Assembly (NCBI GenBank): GCA_009782825.1
Contig: WRII01000001.1
Span: forward strand, 62,001 to 126,000
Length of the DNA: 64,000 bases
Reading direction: 5' to 3'
Source: Peptococcaceae bacterium
GTDB lineage: Bacteria; Bacillota; Desulfitobacteriia; Desulfitobacteriales; Syntrophobotulaceae
The position numbers and the translations under genes are program-made. This document shows positions 51,230 to 60,021 of the stretch, in pieces. The notes under the pieces were generated by a model. That model was given only the letters and a program-made list of their open reading frames with translations. It was not told the origin of the DNA and searched no databases. Each line of letters starts with the position of its first letter. The first letter of the stretch is position 1.

Positions 51230-52483
51230 ATGAAAAAATTCGTCATAAACGGTGGCAAAAAACTCTATGGAGAGATTGATGTGGGGGGCGCGAAGAATGC
51301 GGTGCTGCCGATTATGGCAGCGAGCCTGCTTTCTTCGGGAGAGGTGATCCTGGACGATGTTCCGGATCTGCTGGATGTTTCTATTATGAGCCAGGTTGTG
51401 CGGGCTTTGGGGGGAGAGGTGACCCGCCGGGGGAAATCCCTGACCATTCAGGTGGGGGATTTTGATAATTTTGAAGCTCCTTTTGATCTGATTACCAAAA
51501 TGAGGGCTTCTATTGTGATTATGGGGCCGGTGTTGGCGCGTAAGGGGCGTGTTCGTATTTCGCATCCGGGAGGATGCGCTATTGGATCCCGCCCGGTTAA
51601 TTGGCATCTGAAAGGCCTGGAATCTCTGGGTGCGGAGGTGCGCATTGATCATGGTTATTTGGATGTGTCGGCTCCGGTTTTGAAGGGGGCTCGTATTTAT
51701 TTGGATTTTCCCAGTGTGGGGGCCACGGAGAATATTCTTATGGCGGCGGCGGCGGCTGAAGGGGTCACCATTATCGAAAATGCTGCCCAGGAGCCGGAAA
51801 TTGTTGATTTAGCTAATTTTATTAACCGGATGGGGGGCAAAATACGTGGCGCCGGGACGAATGTGATCAATATTGAAGGGGTGAAGGAGTTTACCGGAAC
51901 GCGCCATGTGATTATTCCTGACCGGATTGAGGCCGGAACGTTTATTCTCTTGGCGGCGGCTTGCGGAGGGGATGTTCGGGTGAATAATGTGATTCCTACT
52001 CATTTGACACCGTTGCTTGCTAAATTGGATGAATCGGGGATCCTGTATCGGGAGGAGGATGACGGGATTCGGGTTTTTGGCAATGATTCTTTTCAGGCTG
52101 TGGATATTAAGACCCAGGTGCATCCTGGGTTCCCTACGGATTTGCAGGCGCCTTTTTTGGCCCTTCTTACCCGGGCTAAGGGAACGGCTATTGTGACGGA
52201 GAATATTTTTGAGAACCGGTTTATGCATGTGGATGAATTGAAACGTATGGGCGCCGATCTGAAGGTGGAAGGGCGCAGTGTGATTATTCAGGGTGTTCCC
52301 TGTCTGAATCCGGCTACTCTTGTGGCTACGGATCTGCGGGCGGGGGCGGCTTTGATTTTGGCAGCTTTGACGGCGGAAGGAAGATCCGAAATCTGGGAAA
52401 TTTCTCATCTTGATCGGGGTTACGAAAATATTGAAGTGAAGCTGCAAGGGATAGGGGCGGATATTGTGCGTGTTGATGAATAG
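51230..52483 (+). CDS. murA: UDP-N-acetylglucosamine 1-carboxyvinyltransferase
   Basis: The first committed step of peptidoglycan synthesis, transferring enolpyruvate from PEP to UDP-GlcNAc. 417 residues, normal. The start MKKFVINGGKKLYGEIDVGGAKNAVLPIMAA holds the conserved lysine (K23). The catalytic cysteine loop is HPGGCAIGSRPVNWHLKG (C near residue 116), so fosfomycin would be expected to bind. The end is HLDRGYENIEVKLQGIGADI. RBS GGAGGAGAG. Position with ywmB upstream matches Bacilli/Clostridia. Confidence 0.97.
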   Translation: MKKFVINGGKKLYGEIDVGGAKNAVLPIMAASLLSSGEVILDDVPDLLDVSIMSQVVRALGGEVTRRGKSLTIQVGDFDNFEAPFDLITKMRASIVIMGPVLARKGRVRISHPGGCAIGSRPVNWHLKGLESLGAEVRIDHGYLDVSAPVLKGARIYLDFPSVGATENILMAAAAAEGVTIIENAAQEPEIVDLANFINRMGGKIRGAGTNVINIEGVKEFTGTRHVIIPDRIEAGTFILLAAACGGDVRVNNVIPTHLTPLLAKLDESGILYREEDDGIRVFGNDSFQAVDIKTQVHPGFPTDLQAPFLALLTRAKGTAIVTENIFENRFMHVDELKRMGADLKVEGRSVIIQGVPCLNPATLVATDLRAGAALILAALTAEGRSEIWEISHLDRGYENIEVKLQGIGADIVRVDE

Positions 52484-52627
52484 GGGGAGTTGATGAAGGG
52501 GGCAGTTTTCTGCCTCTTTTGTTGTCTCGTTTGTGTAGGATTGTCGAAGAAGTCTATTTCGGAATGGACAAACATATGATCTGGAAAGTGGAGCTTATCG
52601 TGGAGTTTATCAAATGGGGGAAGGGAC

Positions 52628-52882
52628 ATGACGCTCATTTTCCTGGTGGCGTTTATTGGGCTTATTGCGTTAATTGTTTGGTCCTCGCTGCATGTGCCGG
52701 GGAAAATTGTGAAGTTTTGCATTCATGTTTTGGGTGGCATTGCCGGATTGTGGCTGACGAATCTCCTGCTGGGGATGTTTGGGGGAACCATACCTATCAA
52801 TGTGTTTACAGTGGCTTTTGTGGCTTTGACGGGGTTCCCGGGGGTTGTGGTGTTGGCTGTTCTGCAGTTTTTGGGGATATGA
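52628..52882 (+). CDS. bofA: BofA-family protein (pro-sigmaK processing inhibitor)
   Basis: 84 residues with two to three membrane helices: MTLIFLVAFIGLIALIVWSS, GIAGLWLTNLLLGMFGG and a C-terminal INVFTVAFVALTGFPGVVVLAVLQFLGI. The end I-x-V-x-x-x-T-V-x-x-x-x-x-x-G-x-P-G-V-x-x-L-x-x-L is the family mark. In Bacillus BofA holds SpoIVFB inactive until sigma-K processing. RBS GGGGGAAGGGAC. The presence supports an endospore former. It lies 31 bp before uvrB. Confidence 0.9.
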   Translation: MTLIFLVAFIGLIALIVWSSLHVPGKIVKFCIHVLGGIAGLWLTNLLLGMFGGTIPINVFTVAFVALTGFPGVVVLAVLQFLGI

Positions 52883-52913
52883 TAAGATAGATTGTATGGA
52901 TTGGAGGTTTTGA

Positions 52914-55022
52914 ATGAACATGTCCTTTAACTTGCAAGCTCCTTACAGCTTGTCCGGAGACCAGCCTCAGGCCGTGGACAAGCTGGCCGAGGGGGTTTTG
53001 CGGAACGCGCCCCATCAGACTCTGCTGGGGGTGACGGGGTCGGGCAAGACGTTTACCATGGCAAATATCATTCAGAGGGTTCAGCTGCCTACGTTGGTGC
53101 TGGCCCATAATAAGACGCTGGCGGGGCAGCTGTACAGTGAGTTTAAGGAGTTTTTTCCGCATAATGCTGTGGAGTATTTTGTCAGCTACTATGATTACTA
53201 TCAGCCGGAGGCTTATGTGCCGTCGAGCGATACGTATATTGAGAAGGATGCTCAGGTGAATGAGGAGATTGAAAAGCTGCGGCATTCGGCGACAGCGTCT
53301 CTTTTGGAGCGGCCGGATGTGGTGGTGGTGGCCAGTGTGTCTTGTATCTATGGCACGGGATCGCCTGAGGAATATAAGAATATGATTCTGTCGCTGCGGC
53401 AGGGCCAGGAGATTGACCGCAACGCGATGCTGCGCAAGCTGGTGGAGATTCAATATGACCGCAATGAGGTGGCTTTTTTGCGGGGGACGTTCCGGGCCCG
53501 GGGGGATATTGTGGAGATTTGCCCGGCGGCGTCCAGTGAGAAGGCGATCCGTGTGGAGATGTTTGGGGATACCATTGAACATATTTATGAGATTAATATT
53601 CTGACGGGGGAGATTCTGGCGGGTCGGAACCATGTTTCGATTTACCCGAATACGCATTATATTACGCAGCGGGACAAGCTGTTGGCGGCAACGATCAATA
53701 TTGAGGCGGAGCTGGAAGAACGGCTGGCGGTTCTGCGGTCTCAGGAGAAGCTGATTGAGGCCCAGAGGCTGGAGCAGCGGACGCGGTATGATGTTGAAAT
53801 GCTGCGGGAGCTGGGCTACTGCAATGGGGTGGAGAATTATTCCCGGCACTTGACGTTTCGGCAGGCGGGGGAGACGCCGTATACACTGCTGCATTTTTTT
53901 CCGGAGAGGTTTCTCATGTTTATTGATGAGTCTCATCAGACGCTGCCTCAGGTGCGGGGGATGTATGAGGGGGACCGCTCACGGAAATCGATGCTGGTGG
54001 AGTATGGGTTTCGGCTGCCGTCGGCGTTGGATAACCGGCCTTTGCGGTTTGATGAGTTTGAAGGGAGGACGACTCTGCGGGTCTATGTCAGCGCGACGCC
54101 GGGACCTTATGAGATGGAGCATTCTCCGGAGAGTGTGGAGCAGATTATCCGGCCGACGGGTCTTTTGGATCCTATGGTGCATGTCCGGCCTGTTAAGGGG
54201 CAGATTGATGATTTGGCGGGGGAGATTAATGCCCGTATTTGTGATCATGAGAGGGTTTTGGTGACAACGCTGACGAAGCGGATGGCGGAGGATCTGACGG
54301 GGTATTTCAAGGATCTTGGGATTAAGGTGCGCTATTTGCATTCGGATATTTCGACGCTGGAACGGTTGGAGATTCTGCGGGAATTGCGGGTGGGGGATAT
54401 TGATGTGATTGTGGGGATTAATTTGCTCAGGGAAGGGCTGGATTTGCCTGAGGTGTCTTTGGTGGCGATTCTGGATGCGGATAAGGAGGGGTTTCTCCGT
54501 TCGGAGCGGTCGCTGATTCAGACGATTGGACGGGCGGCGCGGCATGTGAAGGGGACTGTTATTATGTATGCGGATCAGGTGACGGGGTCTATGCGGGTGG
54601 CCCTGGATGAGACGGACCGTCGCCGGGCGCTGCAGATGGACTATAATAAGGTACATAATATTGTGCCTATGGGGATTCAGAAGAAGATCCGGGATGTGCC
54701 TCAGGCGACGATGGTGGCGCAACAGCAAGGGGCTTATAAGACGTCTGTTGACAGGTTGTCGGAGGAGCAGAAGGCGGAGTTTATCCAGAGCTTGGAGAAG
54801 GAGATGCTTGAGGCGGCTAAGGCGCTGGACTTTGAGAGGGCGGCTGAGCTGAGGGACGCGGTGATTGAGTTGAAGGGCGGGATTGGGAAGGTTAAGGGCG
54901 AGAGAAAGGGCGCCGGAGGGGTCCAGGGTACGGGAGTAAGAGGAAAAGGGAAAGGGGGGCAAGAAGAGAGCGGGAAGATTAAAGGGGCTTATACATATGC
55001 GCGGGGACGGCATAAGAAGTAA
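52914..55022 (+). CDS. uvrB: UvrABC excinuclease subunit B
   Basis: The damage-verifying helicase of nucleotide excision repair. 702 residues: Walker A GVTGSGKT (39-46), the beta-hairpin [21 protein letters not shown], motif [29 protein letters not shown]-x-H as DESH, motifs V/VI ([30 protein letters not shown] and QTIGRAARH), and the UVR motif [26 protein letters not shown] at the C-terminus. Then a low-complexity tail (about 40 residues, [21 protein letters not shown]) extends it beyond the usual 660. uvrA does not follow in the window; that adjacency is usual. Confidence 0.97.
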   Translation: MNMSFNLQAPYSLSGDQPQAVDKLAEGVLRNAPHQTLLGVTGSGKTFTMANIIQRVQLPTLVLAHNKTLAGQLYSEFKEFFPHNAVEYFVSYYDYYQPEAYVPSSDTYIEKDAQVNEEIEKLRHSATASLLERPDVVVVASVSCIYGTGSPEEYKNMILSLRQGQEIDRNAMLRKLVEIQYDRNEVAFLRGTFRARGDIVEICPAASSEKAIRVEMFGDTIEHIYEINILTGEILAGRNHVSIYPNTHYITQRDKLLAATINIEAELEERLAVLRSQEKLIEAQRLEQRTRYDVEMLRELGYCNGVENYSRHLTFRQAGETPYTLLHFFPERFLMFIDESHQTLPQVRGMYEGDRSRKSMLVEYGFRLPSALDNRPLRFDEFEGRTTLRVYVSATPGPYEMEHSPESVEQIIRPTGLLDPMVHVRPVKGQIDDLAGEINARICDHERVLVTTLTKRMAEDLTGYFKDLGIKVRYLHSDISTLERLEILRELRVGDIDVIVGINLLREGLDLPEVSLVAILDADKEGFLRSERSLIQTIGRAARHVKGTVIMYADQVTGSMRVALDETDRRRALQMDYNKVHNIVPMGIQKKIRDVPQATMVAQQQGAYKTSVDRLSEEQKAEFIQSLEKEMLEAAKALDFERAAELRDAVIELKGGIGKVKGERKGAGGVQGTGVRGKGKGGQEESGKIKGAYTYARGRHKK

Positions 55023-55136
55023 GTTCGTGGAACACATGGCGAGCCTGAACACATAACAGTGCAAGGTGTCTGAGGGTGCGATTGCGTAAGAGCAACGTTA
55101 AAAAGATAAAAGGTAAAAGATAAAAACAAACCGCCT

Positions 55137-55172
55137 ACAAAAAAAGGGACTTTGACTGTTCCCTTTTTTATC
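55137..55172. terminator. Bidirectional intrinsic terminator after uvrB
   Basis: AAAAAAGGGAC, seven-base loop, GTTCCCTTTTTTA. The A-tract on one side and T-tract on the other allow use on both strands, between uvrB and the remnant gene at 55237. Confidence 0.75.
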
Positions 55173-55236
55173 ACCTGTTGCCAAGTATAATCAATCACAC
55201 ATGATCCAGAACATATCCAAGCAACATTGAAACCAC

Positions 55237-55530
55237 TTACCAAATCCTATCGACAAGACTATAGAGTTTATCTAACACCTTTACCATAGCCAGTGTATCT
55301 AATCGGCAATAAGCCAACAATGCTTTGCGTATTTCTGTGATCTCTTCGGGTGTTTTTGTATGCAGAGCCGCATAGGCATTCATTGCCTCTCTGCCATTGT
55401 GTATGATGGTGAGAGCTTTATAGTCTAAGTCAGGATCATCAGGACACAAGGCAGGCAACACAACCTTTATTGACGATGAACCGCCCATTTCACGACAATA
55501 ATAGGCTCCTGATCAAGCCATAGTATTTTT
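55237..55530 (-). pseudogene. C-terminal fragment of a DUF2779 protein gene
   Basis: On the minus strand, after an in-frame stop, SGAYYCREMGGSSSIKVVLP continues to ALLAYCRLDTLAMVKVLDKLYSLV. The S-x-S-I-K-x-V-L-P and YC-x-LDT-x-A-M patterns are the nuclease-like C-terminus of DUF2779 proteins (normally about 500 residues). Only the last 95 or so codons remain. It is a gene remnant. Confidence 0.75.
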
Positions 55531-55642
55531 GGACATTGTATGTTCTTGGAATGACTTGAATCACTCACGATCATGCTGCATCCACCCCATTTGTTTTGCT
55601 GACTATAGTATTTCTTCTATTTCAGCACAGAAACAGGCAAGT

Positions 55643-56050
55643 TATGACAACCAATCTACAACGTATCACAGACCGTCAAGGATGATCTCAGCATCACAAT
55701 AGAAGAAGGCAGCCGCGTCTCAATAGCCGCCGCCTGCTTTTCCATTTATGCTTGGCAAGAGCTGAAGGAACAGCTCGACACCATAGAGGAATTACGATTT
55801 ATATTTACCTCACCGGCTTTTGTTGCTGAGAAAACTCCAAAAGAGAAGCGCGAATTCTATATCCCCCGGTTAAGCCATGAACGCAGTCTCTACGGCAGTG
55901 AATTTGAAGTGAAGCTGCGCAACGAGCTTTCCCCAAAGGCGGTAGCCCGGGAATGCGCTGAATGGGGAGTTGAAGGTGTTGCGGGAGGAGCTGCGGAGCT
56001 TATCAGATCAATAATGTCTACAACTCCATTCTGGGATCGAAAAAGGCCTT
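55643..56050 (+). pseudogene. N-terminal fragment of a PLD/SNF2-like helicase of mobile elements
   Basis: The reading frame from MTTNLQRITDR (ATG 55643; a short frame change follows) goes on as VKDDLSITIEEGSRVSIAAA, CFSIYAWQELKEQLDTIEEL, REFYIPRLSHERSLYGSEFE and VKLRNELSPKAVARECAEWG, which is the start of helicases with an N-terminal PLD nuclease domain found in integrative elements. It breaks off at the end of the ADP-ribosyltransferase gene (opposite strand) near 56018-56050. No helicase domain remains. Confidence 0.7.
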
Positions 56051-56617
56051 GATACAATTTTCATTTCTTATGCATAATTGAATATGTGTATTTTCATAGA
56101 AGCCAGAGCCTTCATATAGCTGAGGCTGCTCAATATATGCAGCACGAACAGTGTCATATGCTGACTTAACACCACGATTTTCTTCAAGAGAATGCAATGT
56201 TTCAATTACAGCACAATCTAGAAAGCAGCGTCGCAGAGCGGGAGCTTCTCCCTCGTTTTTTGGCATTTCCTCTCCTGATGATAGCGTAGTATTTTTAAAA
56301 AAATCATAGGCTTCACGCATTATCTGTGCATAATATGAATCCAAAAGATTCAGGCAGCGACCCAAATCAATTACTGCACCGAGCACAGCTGGATTATTGA
56401 TGGGCCTTGTTGTATATTTGCCGGGATTTTCGAAAGAAAGCCTGGCAAATGACATGGCGCGAGCTGGGGAATTTTCCCAAAAATAAATGCCGCCCCCTAG
56501 CCAATCGTAGGGGTTCCGGCTAGGGGACAGCATTTTCTTATTATATAGAACATCCTTCTTGGTTTCCTCATCACAACCATGAAAGCCAAGCACGAAAGAA
56601 GGCAAACGGGAATACAT
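56018..56617 (-). CDS. PARP-like ADP-ribosyltransferase-fold protein
   Basis: 199 residues. VLGFHG gives a histidine at 13, and WLGGGIYFWENSPARAMSFA a tyrosine at 45. These equal the H and Y of the H-Y-[E/Q] ADP-ribosyltransferase triad. NTHIQLCIRN near the C-terminus has Q180 in the third position. NAD+ contacts and transfer to a target macromolecule are inferred. Its ATG immediately follows the stop of a 63-residue gene (TAA then ATG), so the two are co-translated. No signal peptide. It lies among broken mobile-element genes, fitting a toxin or defence effector. The exact family name is not known to me. Confidence 0.72.
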   Translation of the reverse strand: MYSRLPSFVLGFHGCDEETKKDVLYNKKMLSPSRNPYDWLGGGIYFWENSPARAMSFARLSFENPGKYTTRPINNPAVLGAVIDLGRCLNLLDSYYAQIMREAYDFFKNTTLSSGEEMPKNEGEAPALRRCFLDCAVIETLHSLEENRGVKSAYDTVRAAYIEQPQLYEGSGFYENTHIQLCIRNENCIKAFFDPRMEL

Positions 56618-56809
56618 TTAGCGATACTCCTCTTTAAGCTTACCATTTTCATCATACATAGCTAAACTGCGCAAAAACTTTCTAGCTTCTTCTGGGTCTG
56701 TTCGAGCAGGATGATTCCGCGCAAATTCGATAAACTCTTGCTTTCCTTTTTCTGTACTCAAATCTGCAGGGGTTTGTTTAAGCCTTCTGGAAATCGATAT
56801 AATACGCAT
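56618..56809 (-). CDS. Small partner protein upstream of the ADP-ribosyltransferase
   Basis: 63 residues, MRIISISRRLKQTPADLSTE at the start then FIEFARNHPARTDPEEARKFLRSLAMYDENGKLKEEYR. It is charged and mostly helical. The RBS is AGGGGAGATATGCC before the ATG. It abuts the ART gene. The size, order and coupling match an antitoxin or immunity partner, though no known antitoxin fold is recognised. Confidence 0.65.
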   Translation of the reverse strand: MRIISISRRLKQTPADLSTEKGKQEFIEFARNHPARTDPEEARKFLRSLAMYDENGKLKEEYR

Positions 56810-56986
56810 AATGGCATATCTCCCCTTTCTTATTTATCAATATCACATCAATTTTGAGGTGCATCAATTTATTAAAAACTAATAATATGGTATCATATGT
56901 GATAGCACTTTTCAAGTTTCCTATAATTGGCATCTGATATCATACGTAATACAATGTATGTGTAAATATTAAGGGGGGACTTGGTA

Positions 56987-57190
56987 TTGGCGAAGGATAC
57001 AAGCATAAGTATGAGACTGGATTCGCATATAAAAGAACGGAAAGAGTGCAATGAAGTTCATAGGCAATTTGTCAGATTGGAATTGGAAAGATCGAAGATT
57101 GAGGCCGCTGACCCAGATATGAAATGGTTAACGCAAGATGACATAATGACGAAGATAGATCAGCAGAGAAAAGCGCGGCGCGGAGTATAG
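56987..57190 (+). CDS. Degenerate RelB/DinJ-like orphan antitoxin
   Basis: 67 residues from TTG 56987 (AAGGGGGG before it). MAKDTSISMRLDSHIKERKE is the N-terminal ribbon of RelB/DinJ antitoxins. The middle helical part is missing, and the C-terminal LERSKIEAADPDMKWLTQDDIMTKIDQQRKARRGV resembles a toxin-binding tail. No RelE/YafQ toxin follows. It is probably a shortened orphan. Confidence 0.55.
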   Translation: MAKDTSISMRLDSHIKERKECNEVHRQFVRLELERSKIEAADPDMKWLTQDDIMTKIDQQRKARRGV

Positions 57191-57664
57191 GCTTAGCTAG
57201 GTTTTCTCCAGATTCGGATATGCGCTAACTATTCCAGTTGTTCAGTGTTGTAGGCATCTATGACAGCGGGGCATGGGGGATCTCATCAGCTTCGATTTCT
57301 ATACCATCGCCTAAAAGAAGCACACTCTGTTCAGGAGGTAATTCTTCAACCCCGCGGAGTTGGCGCTCAAGAGCACGAGAGCGCATAACAAAAACAACAA
57401 CTGAATGTAAAAATATACTGAAGAAAAGCCAGCTGCTTTTGTTATAGAATTGCAACCACCGGGGCTACATGATCTCAGATAATTTTTGGATAAAGTTCCC
57501 CTTTACTTTAGCATTAGCATGATATTTTACTACAACGACAACAACGGGAAAAAAGGCATATTATCTGCCGAAGCCGGCATTATAACACGTTCCGGCAGAT
57601 AATATGTTGATAGTGAATAAAGAATGAGATGAGGTCTGACTCAGTAAGGACGGACAAAAATCCG
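57191..57664. other. Region without a supported gene
   Basis: 474 bases with a short minus-strand open frame (57258-57455) that has one hydrophobic segment but no RBS. A perfect 14-bp inverted repeat lies at 57557-57570 and 57593-57606. It may be a terminator for the lipoprotein gene or a palindromic element. Confidence 0.5.
57557..57606. repeat. 14-bp perfect inverted repeat
   Basis: CATATTATCTGCCG and its complement CGGCAGATAATATG, 22 bases apart, with an inner GCCGGCATTATAAC core. There is no T-tract. Confidence 0.8.
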
Positions 57665-58444
57665 TCAGTTTACCTTCTCGATAGTCCCTAATATACCGGA
57701 ATTATTTTCCGTTAGCTCAGGATCCCCTTTATACCTCAGGGTTCCCCCGTCGCTGGCATTAGCTTTTAAGGTTCCTGAGCAGCTTATTTCGCAATCTCCC
57801 ATCCCGCCGATGTTCACGTCTGCATCAACTGTATCAAGGTTCTTAGCTTCGATTTTCCCTATCCCAGAAAGATCGATTTTTGCACTCTTGGCGCTTCCCC
57901 GCAGTTTCACTGTTCCATCATTGGACAGTTTGATCCCGAAGCTATTCACATCTAAATCCAGGTCCATTTCGCAGAACCCGGACACATCAATGTCAAACTT
58001 CTCTCCTTGGATTTTATCCGCATCTTTAAAGTAGGCGCCTCCGTGGACTGTCAATTTGTTAAACTGGGGCATAGTGACATACAATTTGGGTCTTTTCTTG
58101 TCATCGGTTTTGATGGGTTGACTGTTTTCAAGAATCAATGTGCCTGCTTCAACACGGACTTGGATGTAATCAAAAAGGTTTTCTTGTGCCTCGAGTTCGA
58201 CTTTGTTTTCCTGTCCATTTTTATAGATAATCTCAAAATCACTTCCCAGGCCAAAGAAGCTTACTGCTCCACTGCTGTTGTTTGCCTTCTTGATCTCCAC
58301 AGAGTCGAAACTCCCCACATCATAGGGACGCTTCACCATATTCCCTTTTCCAGTGACCTTCTCAGAACTGCAGCCAGACAGGCACCCCATGATAAGCACC
58401 ATGGATATCGTTAGAAAAAGGGCGAATATTCGTTTTCTCTGCAT
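57665..58444 (-). CDS. DUF2807 (GIN domain) lipoprotein
   Basis: 259 residues. The signal peptide (1-24) ends with the lipobox LSGC, so the protein is anchored at cysteine 25 to the outer face of the membrane. The rest is a right-handed beta-helix typical of DUF2807: SFDSVEIKKANNSS, then repeating strands (NKLTVHGGAYF, KFDIDVSGFCEMDLDLDVNSFGIKLS, AKIDLSGIGKIEAKNL, VNIGGMGDCEISCSGTLKANASDGGTLRYKG). The function is unknown. It is divergent from the two AgrC-like kinases, so may be one of their targets. Confidence 0.88.
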   Translation of the reverse strand: MQRKRIFALFLTISMVLIMGCLSGCSSEKVTGKGNMVKRPYDVGSFDSVEIKKANNSSGAVSFFGLGSDFEIIYKNGQENKVELEAQENLFDYIQVRVEAGTLILENSQPIKTDDKKRPKLYVTMPQFNKLTVHGGAYFKDADKIQGEKFDIDVSGFCEMDLDLDVNSFGIKLSNDGTVKLRGSAKSAKIDLSGIGKIEAKNLDTVDADVNIGGMGDCEISCSGTLKANASDGGTLRYKGDPELTENNSGILGTIEKVN

Positions 58445-58614
58445 ATTAAGTTTACCTTCCTTATTTAGGGTTATTGTTGAGTCATACAGCTTCCACTCAT
58501 GTGTGCACCCAAGTTGTGGAAATGCTTGAATACGGGAACGATTGCAATACTTGCAATCGTGTGTCCTTCATCATGCCATAAGCCTATCAGATTTATTTTT
58601 CCTCTGCGAGAACT

Positions 58615-58690
58615 CGCAGTAACTGGGCAAGTTTTTGTAGTAATTGGACAGTTGAATTGTTTTTGGGTCGTATGAATGCTAAAATGAGAT
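58615..58690 (+). promoter_or_regulatory. LytTR-type direct repeat and promoter of the kinase pair
   Basis: AGTAACTGGGCA at 58618 and AGTAATTGGACA at 58639 form a direct repeat with a 21-bp offset, two helix turns, as for AgrA/VirR-type LytTR regulators. A weak TTGTTT (-35) at 58657 and TAAAAT (-10) at 58680 have a 17-base spacer just after the repeats, the expected geometry for activation. Confidence 0.55.
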
Positions 58691-58716
58691 CATGAAAAGG
58701 AGGATGATGTGAGGTT

Positions 58717-60021
58717 ATGAGCCCTCATATTGTTATCGTGTACTTTATAGCTGATGTTATCTATATGTTTGCCATTGAGAGATTTATGGGCGTTTTTTTT
58801 GAGAAACGAAGAACATCATTCCCGGTCATGGCATCTTCGTATCTGCTCTATTTGGTTTTGGCGACTGTCAACAATTTGCTGTTTTTTGACACCTCTGGAT
58901 TGCATAGGGTGGTTATTCCTCTGACGCTCTTTATAATTTCATTAAATTACGAGTCCTCTGTACCCAAAAGGCTTGTTGCCGTAGTATCTAATTATGCTTT
59001 GTTTAATGTACTTGTTAATTTTGCGGCTAATTTTGCCGATTTACTTCCTGCTTCTTGGCTTGTTTATGTGAATGATCATTTTATCGGGCCATATATGCTC
59101 GCAAGTTTGTTGTCATATTTAGTGGCGCATCTATTGAGACGCTTCAAGGATATTAGAAAAAGAGAGATCCCAACGCCTTTGTTCTGGATTTCTGCTCTGG
59201 CCGTGCCGGGAACAACAGTAGCTATGGTGATTTCCGGCCTACTAGGTTTTGAGTTTGCCTCTAGGATTTCTCTCGCGGTTTTTCTGCTTGGAGTAAATTT
59301 TCTAGTGCTTTACATGCATGACGTGCTTTCGGCTGCATATGAAGACAAACTAAAATCCGCATTGCACTCTCAAGAGAATGAGTATTATTTATCCCAATGC
59401 CGGCTCATGCAGGAATCCCTGGAGAAGATGAAGTCTTATAAGCATGATATGAAGATGCATTTGGCTGCGATCAAGGACTATACTGGGGACAACAAAAAAG
59501 CTGTGGAGTATCTGAACAGCTTACTTGGGAGTATAGAGGAAAGCGAGGTTTATAGCGATACCGGGAATATAGCCTTTGACAGCATCATCAATTTCAAACT
59601 TAAAAACGCTAAAGAAGATAATATCAAACCGGAGATAGAAATACTTGTTCCTTCGGCACTTAATATTGAAGTCGCCGATATTGTAACTATACTTGGAAAC
59701 CTTTTGGATAATGCGCTGGACGCTGTGGCAAAGGTGGAAGAAAAGTTACTGAAGCTGACTATTAAATTCAGCAAAGGGAATCTTTTCATTAAGATGGACA
59801 ACACCTTTGACGGCGAGGTTAACTATACCGGGAATAACAAAGCTGGGGAGGAAAAGCGCATTGCAACACGAAAAGAGGGTGAGCAGCATGGTTATGGCCT
59901 AAAGAACATTAGAAAATCTGTAGAAAAATATAACGGTTGTGTAGACATTGCCCATACGGATACGATCTTTTCTGTAGGGCTTCTTCTCTATCCTGAAAAG
60001 GAGGATGGTGTGAGGTTGTGA
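58717..60021 (+). CDS. GHKL-domain histidine kinase, AgrC-like (first copy)
   Basis: 434 residues. Residues 1-210 hold about six membrane helices. Then SQCRLMQESLEKMKSYKHDMKMHLAAIKDY (about 225-254) carries the phospho-acceptor histidine, HD-x-K-x-H as in AgrC. The GHKL ATP site is NLLDNALDAVAKVEEKLLKL (N box), with HGYGLKNIRKSVEKYNG (G box) and an end LLLYPEK. The start ATG 58717 is preceded by GGAGGATGATGTGAGG. It is probably a peptide-pheromone or envelope sensor. The stop overlaps the next kinase start by four bases. There is no response regulator or AgrBD gene nearby. Confidence 0.9.
   Translation: MSPHIVIVYFIADVIYMFAIERFMGVFFEKRRTSFPVMASSYLLYLVLATVNNLLFFDTSGLHRVVIPLTLFIISLNYESSVPKRLVAVVSNYALFNVLVNFAANFADLLPASWLVYVNDHFIGPYMLASLLSYLVAHLLRRFKDIRKREIPTPLFWISALAVPGTTVAMVISGLLGFEFASRISLAVFLLGVNFLVLYMHDVLSAAYEDKLKSALHSQENEYYLSQCRLMQESLEKMKSYKHDMKMHLAAIKDYTGDNKKAVEYLNSLLGSIEESEVYSDTGNIAFDSIINFKLKNAKEDNIKPEIEILVPSALNIEVADIVTILGNLLDNALDAVAKVEEKLLKLTIKFSKGNLFIKMDNTFDGEVNYTGNNKAGEEKRIATRKEGEQHGYGLKNIRKSVEKYNGCVDIAHTDTIFSVGLLLYPEKEDGVRL

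Noticed and set aside
52519-52890. 123-codon frame covering bofA, perhaps a DUF2508/YaaL gene
   Set aside because: Most of it lies out of frame over bofA and the short upstream part is not clearly YaaL.
57258-57455. Minus-strand 65-codon ORF with one hydrophobic stretch
   Set aside because: No ribosome site, no family recognised, and composition like non-coding sequence.
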